From assembly GCA_900596015.1 (NCBI GenBank), contig UVIF01000016.1:81669-145668 (forward strand): a stretch of 64,000 nucleotides of DNA, read 5' to 3'. The notes below the pieces were generated by a model. The model saw only the letters and a program-made list of their open reading frames with translations. It was not told the origin of the DNA and made no database searches. This stretch comes from Pseudomonas viridiflava. GTDB lineage: Bacteria; Pseudomonadota; Gammaproteobacteria; Pseudomonadales; Pseudomonadaceae. Below, piece by piece: positions 51,971 through 62,250 of the stretch (within the stretch, counting starts at the first letter, position 1; each line of letters starts with the position of its first letter). The translations under genes and the position numbers were made by a program.

Positions 51971-53515
51971 TTACAGCCCCGGCAGGCGTTGGCGGATCTG
52001 CTCGACCAGCTTGTCCAGGCTGCCGCTTTCGTTGGTTTCCACGCGGCGGGTCTGCAGCAGTTCGGCTTCGCTCAACGGCTCGCGACCGGCCTGCTGAGCG
52101 TCGATCACCGCCTGAGTCGCATCCGAAGGGTCCTCGGCATGGGCTTGGCGCTGCTGCAACCAGCTGGAGATCACGGCTGCGGGCGCGTTGCAGTCCAGGA
52201 TCAGGAACGGCACTCCGGTCGATTCGGCGATTCGAGCCGCTGCCGCCCGCTGGTCAGCCTTGAGGTAGGTCGCATCGATCACCACCGGCAGGCCGGCGCG
52301 CAGTACGTGCTCGGCCAACGCGTGCAGGTGCAGGTAGGTTGCTTCGCTGGTGCTGGCGTCGTACAGGCCCGTTGCGGCGGTCTGGGTACCGAACAGACGT
52401 TTGCGTTCCACGTCCGAGCGCAGACGGATGGCGCCCAGGGCTTCGACCAGACGCAGCGCGACATGGCTCTTGCCCACCGCCGACACGCCGCTGGTAACGG
52501 CCAGAAAGCGCGAAGGAATGGCGCTGTAGCTTTCCGCCAGGTTCGCGTAGTTGCGGTACTGGCGCAGTGTCGCGGCGCGCTGCACGCCGCTGGCATCCGG
52601 CGACATGCTGAACAGGGCCACCTTGGCCCGCACCAGCGCGCGGTAGGCCTTGTAGAAATTGAGCAGCTCGAGCCCTTGGTAATCCCCGGTCAGCTCCAGA
52701 TACTGGCTGACGAAGCGCCGCGCCAGGCTTTTCAGTCCCCGGTCTTCGAGGTCCATGGCGAGGAAGCCGATATCGGCATACACATCGGTGAAACGGAAAG
52801 GCTCGTTGAACTCGATGCAGTCGAAGATCACCACTTCGCCATCGATGACGGTGGCATTGCCCAAGTGTATGTCGCCATGGCACTCGCGAATGAAGCCTTC
52901 CTGCTTGCGCAGCGCCAGCAACGGTTCCAGCCGCACGTAGCTGCTTTGTGCCCAGGCCTGCAGGGCGTCGAGCTGTGCCAGGTCGTCCTTGTCGGAGAGA
53001 AACGGCCGGATCTGTTCGAAGTTCTGCTCGACCGGAGCCATTGCTGCCTTCGGCGTGCCGGCCTCGTGTGCCTCCGGCACCACGGGCGCGGCCCGGTGGA
53101 AATCGGCAATCTGCCGCGCCAGCGAATCCACGTGCTCCTGGGTCAGCTCACCATTGGCCTGCAGGGTGCTCAGCAGGTTGCCGCCTTCGAATTGGCGCAT
53201 CTGCAAGGCATACTCGATGGGTGCGCCTTCGCCGCCCAGTCGAGGCGTTTCCGCGCTGCCGGTGATCGGCAGAACCTGCAGATAGAGGTCGGTTGTGAGG
53301 CGCTGGTTCAGTCGCAGCTCCTCGGCGCAGAAGTGGGCGCGGGCGGACAGTTCGGTGAAGTCCAGAAAACCGAAATTCATCGGTTTCTTGATCTTGTAAG
53401 CGTAAGGCCCGGTCAGTATCACCCAGGAGATATGCGTCTCGATGACCTGGAACCCTTCCACCGGATGCGGGTACAGGGCCGGGTTTTGCAGGGCGGCGAT
53501 CAGGGTCTGGCTCAC
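51971..53515 (-). CDS. Fusion of an aminoglycoside phosphotransferase-like domain and a P-loop kinase
   Basis: 514-aa two-domain protein. Residues about 1-330 resemble APH-type kinases: Lys-rich YKIKKP (about 39-44), catalytic loop CHGDIHLGN (212-220), Mg loop IFDCIEFNEPFR (about 230-241). Residues about 335-514 are a P-loop kinase with Walker A GVSAVGKS (343-350), RSDVERKRLFG and VVIDATYLKADQR, similar to AAA_33 / gluconokinase-like proteins. The start is GTG 53515 behind GAAGGA; an upstream Met at 53614 lacks a ribosome site. The family is common in proteobacteria and its substrate is unknown. It is divergent from mrcB. Confidence 0.85.
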   Translation of the reverse strand: MSQTLIAALQNPALYPHPVEGFQVIETHISWVILTGPYAYKIKKPMNFGFLDFTELSARAHFCAEELRLNQRLTTDLYLQVLPITGSAETPRLGGEGAPIEYALQMRQFEGGNLLSTLQANGELTQEHVDSLARQIADFHRAAPVVPEAHEAGTPKAAMAPVEQNFEQIRPFLSDKDDLAQLDALQAWAQSSYVRLEPLLALRKQEGFIRECHGDIHLGNATVIDGEVVIFDCIEFNEPFRFTDVYADIGFLAMDLEDRGLKSLARRFVSQYLELTGDYQGLELLNFYKAYRALVRAKVALFSMSPDASGVQRAATLRQYRNYANLAESYSAIPSRFLAVTSGVSAVGKSHVALRLVEALGAIRLRSDVERKRLFGTQTAATGLYDASTSEATYLHLHALAEHVLRAGLPVVIDATYLKADQRAAAARIAESTGVPFLILDCNAPAAVISSWLQQRQAHAEDPSDATQAVIDAQQAGREPLSEAELLQTRRVETNESGSLDKLVEQIRQRLPGL

Positions 53516-53634
53516 AGGCGATCCTTCATTGGCAGAGGTGATTTCAAGGCGGTCATTATGGCCACTGCCACCGATGATGCAAACCGCCGACGGTCCCTGC
53601 CCGCGACAATTCAAAGTGCGTATAATCCGCCGCC

Positions 53635-55959
53635 ATGACTCGAACCCGATCTTCCCGTACCCCCAAAAAACCTCCTTCCGGCGGCTTGCGCACCTGGCTT
53701 GGCTGGGGCCTCAAGCTGGGTCTGGTCGGCTTGGTGATCCTGGCCGGCTTTGCCGTCTACCTGGACGCCGTTGTCCAGGAAAAATTCTCTGGCAAGCGCT
53801 GGACCATTCCCGCCAAGGTCTACGCACGCCCGCTCGAGCTGTTCGTCGGTCAGAAACTGGCCAAGAATGATTTCCTCACCGAACTCGATGCGCTCGGCTA
53901 CCGTCGGCAGACGACCGTCGACGGTCCCGGCACCGCCTCGGTCAGTGGCAACACGGTCGACCTCAATACCCGCGGCTTCCAGTTCTACGAAGGGCTCGAG
54001 CAGCCGCAGGCAGTGCGCGTAAAGTTTTCCGGCGACTACGTCTCGGAACTGGGTGGCGGCGCAGGCAAGAAGGTCGCGGTGGTGCGTCTGGAGCCGTTGC
54101 TGATCGGCGGCCTGTACCCGAAAAACCTCGAAGACCGCATCCTGATCAAGCTCGACCAGGTACCACCTTATCTGCTCGACACGCTGGTCACCGTCGAAGA
54201 TCGCGACTTCTACCACCACTTCGGCGTCTCGCCCAAGTCGATCGCACGCGCCATCTGGGTCAACACGTCCTCGGGCGCCATGCGCCAGGGCGGCAGTACC
54301 CTGACTCAGCAGCTGGTCAAGAACTTCTACCTGACCAACGAGCGCAGCCTGACCCGCAAGCTGACCGAAGCGATGATGGCGGTGCTGCTGGAACTGCACT
54401 ACGACAAGGGTGAAATCCTCGAGGCCTACCTTAACGAGGTCTTCGTCGGTCAGGACGGCCAGCGCGCCGTGCATGGCTTCGGTCTTGCCAGCCAGTTCTT
54501 CTTCAGCCAGCCCTTGTCCGAACTCAAGCTGCATCAAGTGGCTTTGCTGGTGGGGATGGTCAAGGGGCCGTCTTCCTATAACCCGCGGCGCAATCCGGAA
54601 CGGGCGATGGAGCGCCGCAACCTGGTGCTCGATCTGCTGGCCCAACAGGGCGTGGCAACGCAGGAGGCGGTCGATGCAGCCAAGAAGATGCCATTGGGCG
54701 TGACCAAGCGCGGCAGCCTGGCGGACAGCTCGTTCCCCGGCTTCCTCGACCTGGTCAAGCGCCAGCTGCGCGACGACTACCGCGACGAAGACTTGACCGA
54801 AGAGGGCCTGCGGATCTTCACCAGTTTCGACCCTATCCTGCAAACCAAAGCCGAATCGTCGGTCACCGATACCTTCAAGCGCCTGGCCGGGCGCAAGGGG
54901 TCGGACGAGGTCGAGGCGGCCATGGTCGTCACCAACCCTGAAAGCGGTGAGGTCCAGGCGCTGGTCGGCAGCCGCGTACCGGGTTTTGCCGGCTTCAACC
55001 GGGCGCTCGACGCCGTACGCCCGATTGGCTCGCTGATCAAACCGGCGGTGTACCTGACCGCGCTCGAGCAGCCGAGCAAATACACCCTGACCAGTTGGGT
55101 GCAGGACGTACCGTTCTCGGTCAAGGGCGCGGACGGCCAGATCTGGAAGCCACAGAACTACGAACGTACCTCCAATGGCACGGTGTTCCTGTACCAGGGC
55201 CTGGCCCATTCCTACAACTTGTCGACGGCCCGATTGGGTCTGGAGCTGGGCGTGCCCAATGTGCTCAAGACCCTGGGCGAACTGGGCGTGCAGGTCGACT
55301 GGCCAGCCTACCCGTCGATGTTGCTCGGTGCCGGCGGCTTGTCGCCCATGCAGGTGGCGACCATGTACCAAACCCTGGCCAACGGCGGTTTCAATACGCC
55401 GATGCGCGGCATTCGCAGTGTCCTGACGGCCGAAGGCGAACCGCTCAAGCGCTACCCATTCCAGATCCAGCAGCGCTTCGATCCTGCGTCCATCTACCTG
55501 ATCCAGAATGCCATGCAGCGCGTGATGCGCGAAGGTACCGGCCGTTCGGTCTACAACGTGCTGCCAAGCAGCCTGAACCTGGCCGGCAAGACCGGCACCA
55601 GCAACGACTCGCGCGACAGCTGGTTCGCCGGCTTCAGCCAGGACGTGCTGGCCGTGGTATGGCTGGGCCGTGACGACAACGGCAAGACCCCGTTCACCGG
55701 TGCCACCGGTGCGCTGCAGGTCTGGACCAGCTTCATGAAGAAAGCCGATCCATTGCCGCTGGATACGCCGGTGCCGGAAAACGTGGTGCAGGCCTGGATC
55801 GACGCCAAGACCGGACAAGGCTCGGATGCCAGCTGCCCCAACGCTGTGCAGATGCCGTATATTCGTGGCAGCGAACCGACGCCAGGCACCGCATGCGGCG
55901 GTGCCAATCCGGCGGCCGACGATTCGGTGATGGATTGGGTCAAAGGCTGGTTGAACTAA
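53635..55959 (+). CDS. mrcB: Bifunctional penicillin-binding protein 1b
   Basis: 774-aa class A PBP. Cytoplasmic Arg/Lys-rich tail 1-20, one membrane helix about 27-47, UB2H-like domain, GT51 glycosyltransferase with catalytic Glu188 (VEDRDFYHHFG) and GGSTLTQQLVKN, then the transpeptidase with SxxK Ser466 (GSLIK), SxN (SYN), and KTGTSND at 652. It polymerises and crosslinks peptidoglycan. lpoP, its activator, follows in the same operon. The start MTRTRSSRTPKK is at 53635. Confidence 0.97.
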   Translation: MTRTRSSRTPKKPPSGGLRTWLGWGLKLGLVGLVILAGFAVYLDAVVQEKFSGKRWTIPAKVYARPLELFVGQKLAKNDFLTELDALGYRRQTTVDGPGTASVSGNTVDLNTRGFQFYEGLEQPQAVRVKFSGDYVSELGGGAGKKVAVVRLEPLLIGGLYPKNLEDRILIKLDQVPPYLLDTLVTVEDRDFYHHFGVSPKSIARAIWVNTSSGAMRQGGSTLTQQLVKNFYLTNERSLTRKLTEAMMAVLLELHYDKGEILEAYLNEVFVGQDGQRAVHGFGLASQFFFSQPLSELKLHQVALLVGMVKGPSSYNPRRNPERAMERRNLVLDLLAQQGVATQEAVDAAKKMPLGVTKRGSLADSSFPGFLDLVKRQLRDDYRDEDLTEEGLRIFTSFDPILQTKAESSVTDTFKRLAGRKGSDEVEAAMVVTNPESGEVQALVGSRVPGFAGFNRALDAVRPIGSLIKPAVYLTALEQPSKYTLTSWVQDVPFSVKGADGQIWKPQNYERTSNGTVFLYQGLAHSYNLSTARLGLELGVPNVLKTLGELGVQVDWPAYPSMLLGAGGLSPMQVATMYQTLANGGFNTPMRGIRSVLTAEGEPLKRYPFQIQQRFDPASIYLIQNAMQRVMREGTGRSVYNVLPSSLNLAGKTGTSNDSRDSWFAGFSQDVLAVVWLGRDDNGKTPFTGATGALQVWTSFMKKADPLPLDTPVPENVVQAWIDAKTGQGSDASCPNAVQMPYIRGSEPTPGTACGGANPAADDSVMDWVKGWLN

Positions 55960-55974
55960 GCAAAGGGGAAAGAC

Positions 55975-56742
55975 GTGAACAAGTGGTGGTTTCCTGCCTT
56001 GACGGCATTGGCTTTGCTCAACGGTTGCGCCAGCGTGGAGCGTGGCTCCATTCCCGTGGTCGATTCCGGCTCTGCGGTCACCAATGGCGAACGCGTGTCG
56101 CGTACCGGCGGCTTCCGCCAGACCACCGTGGTCCGGCCCAAGGCGCAGGCCCAGGCGATCACCGAAGATTCCGGCGTGGTGGTCATGGTCCCGCAGGGTG
56201 CAGGCTCGCAACCGATCCAGAGCTTTCCGGCGCCGGGCAACAGCGCGCCGATCAGCACCGGCCCGATTACCCCAGGCCCGATCGTGCCCGGCCCGAGCAG
56301 CTCGGCCCCGGCCTATGCCCCGGCAGCGCCCAGCACGACCTACAACATGCCGGCCAGCGCTCCCAGCGGGATTCCGCGTGCCAGCGGCAACAGCGCCGGC
56401 CTGTCCGCCGATGAGCAGTTGGACGGGCCGGTTCTTGCTCTGTTGACCACCGCCCAGCAACAGCAGGGCGGTGGCGATCTGAACGGCGCGTCATCGAGCC
56501 TGGAGCGTGCACAGCGGATCGCACCGCGCGAACCGCAAGTTCTGTACAAGCTGGCTCAGGTGCGCCTGGCCCAGGGTGATGCGGCCCAGGCCGAGCAGTT
56601 GGCCCGTCGCGCGCTGACCTATGCCAATGGCCGTCCGGATCTGCAGGCGAGCCTGTGGAACACCATTGCCCAGTCGCGCGACAAGCAGGGTGATGCCGCC
56701 GGGGCCAATCTGGCCCGTCAGAAAGCCAAGAGCGCGTCTTGA
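55975..56742 (+). CDS. lpoP: Lipoprotein LpoP, PBP1b activator (TPR)
   Basis: 255-aa lipoprotein. Signal peptide with lipobox LLNGC (Cys18), a long Pro/Gly/Ser-rich linker (about 80-140), and a C-terminal tetratricopeptide-like helical region (LLTTAQQQQGGGDLNGASSSLERAQRIAPREPQVLYKLAQVRLAQGD). In P. aeruginosa a TPR lipoprotein beside the PBP1b gene, LpoP, was shown to activate PBP1b in place of LpoB; location and layout match. Starts with GTG at 55975 behind AAAGGGGAAA. It overlaps the next ORF. Confidence 0.88.
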   Translation: MNKWWFPALTALALLNGCASVERGSIPVVDSGSAVTNGERVSRTGGFRQTTVVRPKAQAQAITEDSGVVVMVPQGAGSQPIQSFPAPGNSAPISTGPITPGPIVPGPSSSAPAYAPAAPSTTYNMPASAPSGIPRASGNSAGLSADEQLDGPVLALLTTAQQQQGGGDLNGASSSLERAQRIAPREPQVLYKLAQVRLAQGDAAQAEQLARRALTYANGRPDLQASLWNTIAQSRDKQGDAAGANLARQKAKSAS

Positions 56743-57071
56743 TGGATAATCGTTTTCTGGCGATTGCCGAACACCTGCTGTTGATCGAACACGAGCTGCG
56801 CAAGCAGGGGTGGTGGCAGGACGTGTCACCCAGCGCTGAAGCGCTGGCCAGTGTCGAGCCGTTCAGCGTCGACACCCTGGATTTCGATCAGTGGCTGCAG
56901 TGGATTTTCCTGCCGCGCATGAAAACCATCATCGAGCAGGACCTGCCATTGCCCAGTGCCTCAGGCATCCTGGCGATGGCCGAAATGGTCTATGCCGATC
57001 GCGCCGAGCAGAGCCGCGGCCTGCGCGCCAGCCTGGCGCGTTTCGACGAATTGATCGGCCAAGTGCGCTAG
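56742..57071 (+). CDS. YqcC family protein (DUF446)
   Basis: 109-aa YqcC-like protein: LLLIEHELRKQGWW, the DTLDFDQWLQWIFLPRMKTIIEQDLPLPSASGI core, and a helical end. The family is small, soluble and uncharacterised; in enterobacteria it lies next to truC. The ATG at 56742 shares bases with the lpoP stop (TGATG), so translation is coupled. A role in peptidoglycan synthesis is not shown. Confidence 0.88.
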   Translation: MDNRFLAIAEHLLLIEHELRKQGWWQDVSPSAEALASVEPFSVDTLDFDQWLQWIFLPRMKTIIEQDLPLPSASGILAMAEMVYADRAEQSRGLRASLARFDELIGQVR

Positions 57072-57075
57072 CCCT

Positions 57076-57510
57076 TCAGGTGCACTGCTCGTCGATCACC
57101 TTGCGCACTTCCTCGATCCTCGCCTGACGCTCCTGCTCTGTCAGACGCTTGGCCTCGCCGTTGACCTGCTGAAGCACCCGCGGATTGTTCTTCAGCTGCG
57201 CCAGGTTGGTCCTGACGCCGGTACAGAACTCGTTGCGCCGCGCTGTCTCGTCGGCAACCTGCGACTTCACCTTGCGGTCGATCCTGCGTTGCTCGGCCTC
57301 GCCGCTGGCTTTCATCACCGCTTCGTTGGAGATCGGCTCGGGCGGGGTCACCGGCTTCACGCCTTCCACGGCAGTCGCCTCGACGCCATTGGGCGGTCGT
57401 GCATCAAAATGCGTCACGCCCTGGCTATCGATCCATTTGTAGATTTGTCCCGCCATCACCAGTGGCGACAGGGCAAGCAGGAGGAAACTTGCGGCAACGG
57501 TTGAACGCAT
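57076..57510 (-). CDS. DUF4124 domain-containing exported protein
   Basis: 144-aa protein with a signal peptide (1-20, LLLALSPLVMA) and the DUF4124 pattern IYKWIDSQGVTHFDARPPNG. A helical charged C-terminal region (EAEQRRIDRKVKSQVADETARRNEF) follows, with two cysteines (CTGVRTN and the terminal ECT-type QCT). Function unknown. It converges with yqcC, separated by only 4 bases. Confidence 0.85.
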   Translation of the reverse strand: MRSTVAASFLLLALSPLVMAGQIYKWIDSQGVTHFDARPPNGVEATAVEGVKPVTPPEPISNEAVMKASGEAEQRRIDRKVKSQVADETARRNEFCTGVRTNLAQLKNNPRVLQQVNGEAKRLTEQERQARIEEVRKVIDEQCT

Positions 57511-57906
57511 GGCGCCTTCTCTGAGGGTTGGTTACGCATGAAACTACCATAGCCTGACGACTCGGCAGGGTTTATTGCGCCGTTTGGGTGCAGGTGCGCA
57601 ATAAAATGCACGCATCGCTTGACTTGCAGCAGACGAATCACAACAATCGAAAGTCCGCTGTACAGGGACTGCCAGAAGCAGACCCACACAGCAGAGCACA
57701 GGCGCACACCAGCGCCGACCCGTAATACCCGCAACGCGTTACCTCGCGCTGGGTGGGAAAAACCCGTGACACTTGGGTACTCCCAATACTTGCTCAGTCA
57801 GTGCTGACGTACGTCGGCGACCACCGTCGCTCATGCTCTGCTGGCAGTAAACCTATTAAGACCCGTTCCCATGGAGCGGTATTCTGGCGTTTTAGAGGTG
57901 AACAAC
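57511..57906. promoter_or_regulatory. ilvI upstream region (396 bases)
   Basis: No gene. TTTATTGCGC (57571-57580) and GCGCAATAAA (57596-57605) form a perfect 10-bp inverted repeat with 15-base spacer, upstream of both DUF4124 and ilvI. A TTGGG-TACT-CCCAA hairpin lies at 57773-57786. I found no leader peptide rich in Leu/Ile/Val codons and hence no evidence for classical attenuation of ilvI. Confidence 0.5.
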
Positions 57907-59631
57907 GTGGAGCTTTTATCTGGCGCTGAAATGGTCGTCCGCTTCTTGCGCGACGAAGGCGTTAAGCACATCTACGGGTACCCCGGCGGTGCCCTTCTGC
58001 ATGTATACGATGCCCTGTTCAAGGAGCCCGCTGTCGAGCACGTGCTGGTTCGTCACGAGCAGGCGGCCACTCATATGGCCGACGGCTATGCCCGTGCGAC
58101 CGGCAAGGCCGGCGTCGTGCTGGTGACGTCCGGCCCGGGCGCCACCAACGCAATCACTGGTATCGCCACTGCCTACATGGACTCCATTCCGATGGTGATC
58201 CTTTCTGGTCAGGTGGCCAGTACGCTGGTCGGCACCGACGCGTTCCAGGAAACCGACATGATCGGCATCTCCCGGCCCATCGTGAAGCACAGCTTCATGA
58301 TCAAGCACGCCTCGGAGATCCCCGAAGTCCTGAAAAAGGCCTTCTACCTGGCGCAGTCCGGTCGGCCAGGCCCGGTCGTGGTCGATATCCCCAAGGACAT
58401 GACCAACCCGGCCGAGAAATTCGAATACGTCTATCCAAAGAAAGCCAAGCTGCGTTCCTACAGCCCGGCGGTCCGTGGCCATTCCGGACAGATCCGCAAG
58501 GCTGTGGAAATGTTGCTGGCGGCCAAGCGCCCGGTCATGTACGCCGGTGGCGGTGTCATCCTCGGCGGAGCCTCCGGCGCCTTGACCGAACTGGCACAGA
58601 TTCTCGACCTGCCGGTCACCAACACGCTGATGGGGCTGGGCGCCTATCCAGGCATGGACCGTCAGTTCGTCGGCATGCTCGGCATGCACGGCAGCTACAC
58701 CGCCAACCTGGCCATGCACCACGCCGATGTGATCCTTGCCGTAGGTGCACGCTTCGACGATCGCGTGATCAACGGTGCAGCGAAATTCTGCCCCAATGCC
58801 AAGATCATCCACATTGACATCGACCCGGCCTCGATCTCCAAGACCATCAAGGCGGACGTGCCCATCGTTGGTCCGGTCGACAGCGTTCTGACCGAAATGC
58901 TCGCTACCCTCAAGGACATCGGTGAAACCCCGAACAAGGATACCGTTGCCAGTTGGTGGAAGCAGGTCGAGGAGTGGCGTGGCGAAAACGGTCTGTTCCC
59001 CTACGACAAGGGCGATGGCTCCAAGATCAAGCCGCAGAAGGTCATCGAGACGCTGTGCGAGGTCACCCAGGGCGACGCCTACGTCACTTCGGATGTCGGC
59101 CAGCACCAGATGTTCGCTGCCCAGTACTACCTGTTCAATAAGCCCAATCGCTGGATCAACTCCGGTGGCCTGGGCACCATGGGCTTCGGTTTTCCGGCGG
59201 CCATGGGCGTCAAGATGAGCTTCCCCGAGGCCCACGTTGCCTGCGTGACCGGGGAGGGCAGCATCCAGATGAACATTCAGGAGCTGTCCACCTGCCTGCA
59301 GTACGGCTTGCCGGTCAAGATCATCCTGCTCAACAACGGTGTGCTCGGCATGGTGCGCCAGTGGCAGGACATGAGCTACGGTGGTCGCCATTCGCATTCC
59401 TACGTCGAATCCCTGCCCGACTTCGTCAAGCTGGTCGAAGCGTATGGCCACGTCGGCATGCGCATTACCGATCTCAAGGATCTCAAGCCGAAAATGGAAG
59501 AAGCCTTCGCCATGACCGACCGCCTGGTGTTCCTCGATATTCAGGTCGACGTCGGCGAGCACGTCTATCCGATGCAGATCAAGGACGGCTCGATGCGCGA
59601 CATGTGGCTCAGCAAGACGGAGCGGACTTAA
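57907..59631 (+). CDS. ilvI: Acetolactate synthase, large subunit
   Basis: 574-aa thiamine-diphosphate enzyme, first common step of valine, leucine and isoleucine synthesis. Catalytic Glu lies in [14 protein letters not shown]; the ThDP motif starts [19 protein letters not shown] and ends in NN. Start GTG 57907 ([14 protein letters not shown]) with AGAGGTG 6 bases upstream; the total of 574 aa equals E. coli IlvI. An in-frame ATG at 57871 would add 12 residues but lacks a ribosome site. ilvH follows 2 bases after the stop. Confidence 0.97.
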   Translation: MELLSGAEMVVRFLRDEGVKHIYGYPGGALLHVYDALFKEPAVEHVLVRHEQAATHMADGYARATGKAGVVLVTSGPGATNAITGIATAYMDSIPMVILSGQVASTLVGTDAFQETDMIGISRPIVKHSFMIKHASEIPEVLKKAFYLAQSGRPGPVVVDIPKDMTNPAEKFEYVYPKKAKLRSYSPAVRGHSGQIRKAVEMLLAAKRPVMYAGGGVILGGASGALTELAQILDLPVTNTLMGLGAYPGMDRQFVGMLGMHGSYTANLAMHHADVILAVGARFDDRVINGAAKFCPNAKIIHIDIDPASISKTIKADVPIVGPVDSVLTEMLATLKDIGETPNKDTVASWWKQVEEWRGENGLFPYDKGDGSKIKPQKVIETLCEVTQGDAYVTSDVGQHQMFAAQYYLFNKPNRWINSGGLGTMGFGFPAAMGVKMSFPEAHVACVTGEGSIQMNIQELSTCLQYGLPVKIILLNNGVLGMVRQWQDMSYGGRHSHSYVESLPDFVKLVEAYGHVGMRITDLKDLKPKMEEAFAMTDRLVFLDIQVDVGEHVYPMQIKDGSMRDMWLSKTERT

Positions 59632-59633
59632 TC

Positions 59634-60125
59634 ATGCGGCACATCATTTCGCTTTTGCTCGAGAACGAACCCGGCGCCTTGTCGCGCGTGGTAGGGCTGT
59701 TCTCGCAGCGCAACTACAACATCGAAAGCCTGACCGTGGCGCCCACCGAAGACCCGACCCTGTCGCGCCTGACGTTGACCACGGTAGGGCAGGATGAAGT
59801 GATCGAACAGATCACGAAAAACCTCAACAAGTTGATCGAGGTGGTCAAGCTGGTAGACCTGTCGGAAAGCGCGCACATCGAACGCGAGCTGATGCTGGTC
59901 AAGGTCAAGGCCACTGGCGCTCAACGCGCCGAGATCAAACGCACCACGGACATCTTCCGCGGGCAGATCGTTGATGTCAGCAGTAGCGTCTACACCGTTC
60001 AGCTGACGGGCACCAGCGACAAGCTGGATAGCTTCCTGCAGTCTATCGGCACCGCCTCGATTCTCGAAACCGTGCGCAGTGGCGTGACCGGTATCGCTCG
60101 TGGCGACAAAGTGCTGAGCATCTAA
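59634..60125 (+). CDS. ilvH: Acetolactate synthase, regulatory small subunit
   Basis: 163-aa regulatory subunit with an N-terminal ACT domain (HIISLLLENEPGALSRVVGLFSQRNYNIESLTV) that binds valine for feedback control, and a second ACT-like C-terminal domain. Two bases separate it from ilvI and 47 from ilvC, so ilvI-ilvH-ilvC is one operon, a common Pseudomonas arrangement. Confidence 0.97.
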   Translation: MRHIISLLLENEPGALSRVVGLFSQRNYNIESLTVAPTEDPTLSRLTLTTVGQDEVIEQITKNLNKLIEVVKLVDLSESAHIERELMLVKVKATGAQRAEIKRTTDIFRGQIVDVSSSVYTVQLTGTSDKLDSFLQSIGTASILETVRSGVTGIARGDKVLSI

Positions 60126-60166
60126 CTCAATTAGCGACCGGCCGAAACGGCCTAGATAACAGGTGA

Positions 60167-61189
<1,023 letters not shown>

Positions 61190-61205
61190 TACAGTTCCAG
61201 GCAAC

Positions 61206-61232
61206 AAAAACGCGGCCTCGGCCGCGTTTTTT
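61206..61232 (+). terminator. Terminator of ilvIHC
   Basis: AAAACGCGGC - CTCG - GCCGCGTTTTTT, perfect stem with A/T flanks 17 bases after ilvC. Confidence 0.93.
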
Positions 61233-61335
61233 CGTTATGGTGGCAAGCTTCTGGTATAAAGCGGCAACGTTTTGCGGTCGAACCCTCGACCCAGACGCCT
61301 GTCGAAACTTTCCACACCGTTGCAAGGTATTGTCC

Positions 61336-62184
61336 ATGAGCGAACGTCCCGAAGAGCCAAACAAGGCTCCTGACGCCGAAAGCCTCCTGCCGATCGATGA
61401 ACATGTCGAAGAAGGGCATGACGCTGAAGGACGTAAAGTCCGGCACCGCGGCATCTATCTCCTGCCCAACCTGTTCACCACGGCAAACCTGTTTGCGGGC
61501 TTCTACTCGATCATCAACTCGATCAGTGCCCAGAGCGCTGGCAACGCTGCCGAAGCCAGCAAGTACTTCGCCTACGCTGCCATTGCCATCTTCGTTGCCA
61601 TGGTGCTCGATAGCCTGGACGGTCGCGTCGCGCGCATGACCAACACCCAGAGCGCCTTCGGTGCGGAATACGACTCCCTGTCCGACATGGTCGCATTCGG
61701 TGTCGCACCCGCGCTGCTCGCCTTTGGCTGGGCGCTGGGCGACATGGGCAAGGTCGGCTGGATGGTGGCCTTCATCTACGTCGCGGGTGCGGCGCTGCGC
61801 CTGGCGCGTTTCAACACCCAGGTCGGCACCGCCGACAAGCGCTACTTCATCGGCCTGGCCAGTCCGGCTGCTGCCGGTGTGGTCGCAGGCCTCGTGTGGG
61901 CGTTCAGCGACTACGGCATCCAGGGTTCGAAGATGTCCTTCCTGGTGGCCCTGCTGGTGGCGGCCGCAGGTATGTTGATGGTCAGCAACATCAAGTACAA
62001 CAGCTTCAAGGAGCTGGATCTCAAAGGCCGTGTGCCCTTCGTGGCGATCCTGGCGGTCGTCCTGGTGTTCGCCGTAGTGTTCAGCGATCCGCCCCGTATT
62101 CTGCTGCTGATCTTCCTCGCCTATGCGGCATCCGGCCCGATACAGTATTTGTTACGCATGCGTCGTCACAAAAAAGCCGAGTAA
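61336..62184 (+). CDS. pssA: CDP-diacylglycerol-serine O-phosphatidyltransferase
   Basis: 282-aa integral membrane enzyme of the CDP-alcohol phosphatidyltransferase family, making phosphatidylserine for phosphatidylethanolamine. Catalytic motif DSLDGRVARMTNTQSAFGAEYDSLSD (DG-x2-AR-x8-G-x3-D-x3-D), with about 7-8 membrane helices. This is the type II form, unlike the E. coli soluble PssA. It lies behind ilvC after a terminator, so it has its own promoter in the 100-base gap. Confidence 0.93.
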   Translation: MSERPEEPNKAPDAESLLPIDEHVEEGHDAEGRKVRHRGIYLLPNLFTTANLFAGFYSIINSISAQSAGNAAEASKYFAYAAIAIFVAMVLDSLDGRVARMTNTQSAFGAEYDSLSDMVAFGVAPALLAFGWALGDMGKVGWMVAFIYVAGAALRLARFNTQVGTADKRYFIGLASPAAAGVVAGLVWAFSDYGIQGSKMSFLVALLVAAAGMLMVSNIKYNSFKELDLKGRVPFVAILAVVLVFAVVFSDPPRILLLIFLAYAASGPIQYLLRMRRHKKAE

Positions 62185-62250
62185 ATTCAATTTCACGCAT
62201 AATCCGTAGTCTCTTGGTATGTTGAACACAGCCAAGGCTACGGAGGCACC

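Noticed and set aside
51971..53515. Aminoglycoside resistance gene
   Set aside because: Only the fold-level motifs are shared; fusion to a P-loop kinase, host-like codons and core location argue against resistance.
57511..57906. Leader-peptide attenuator for ilvI
   Set aside because: No short frame with runs of Leu, Ile or Val codons and no terminator with T-run before ilvI.
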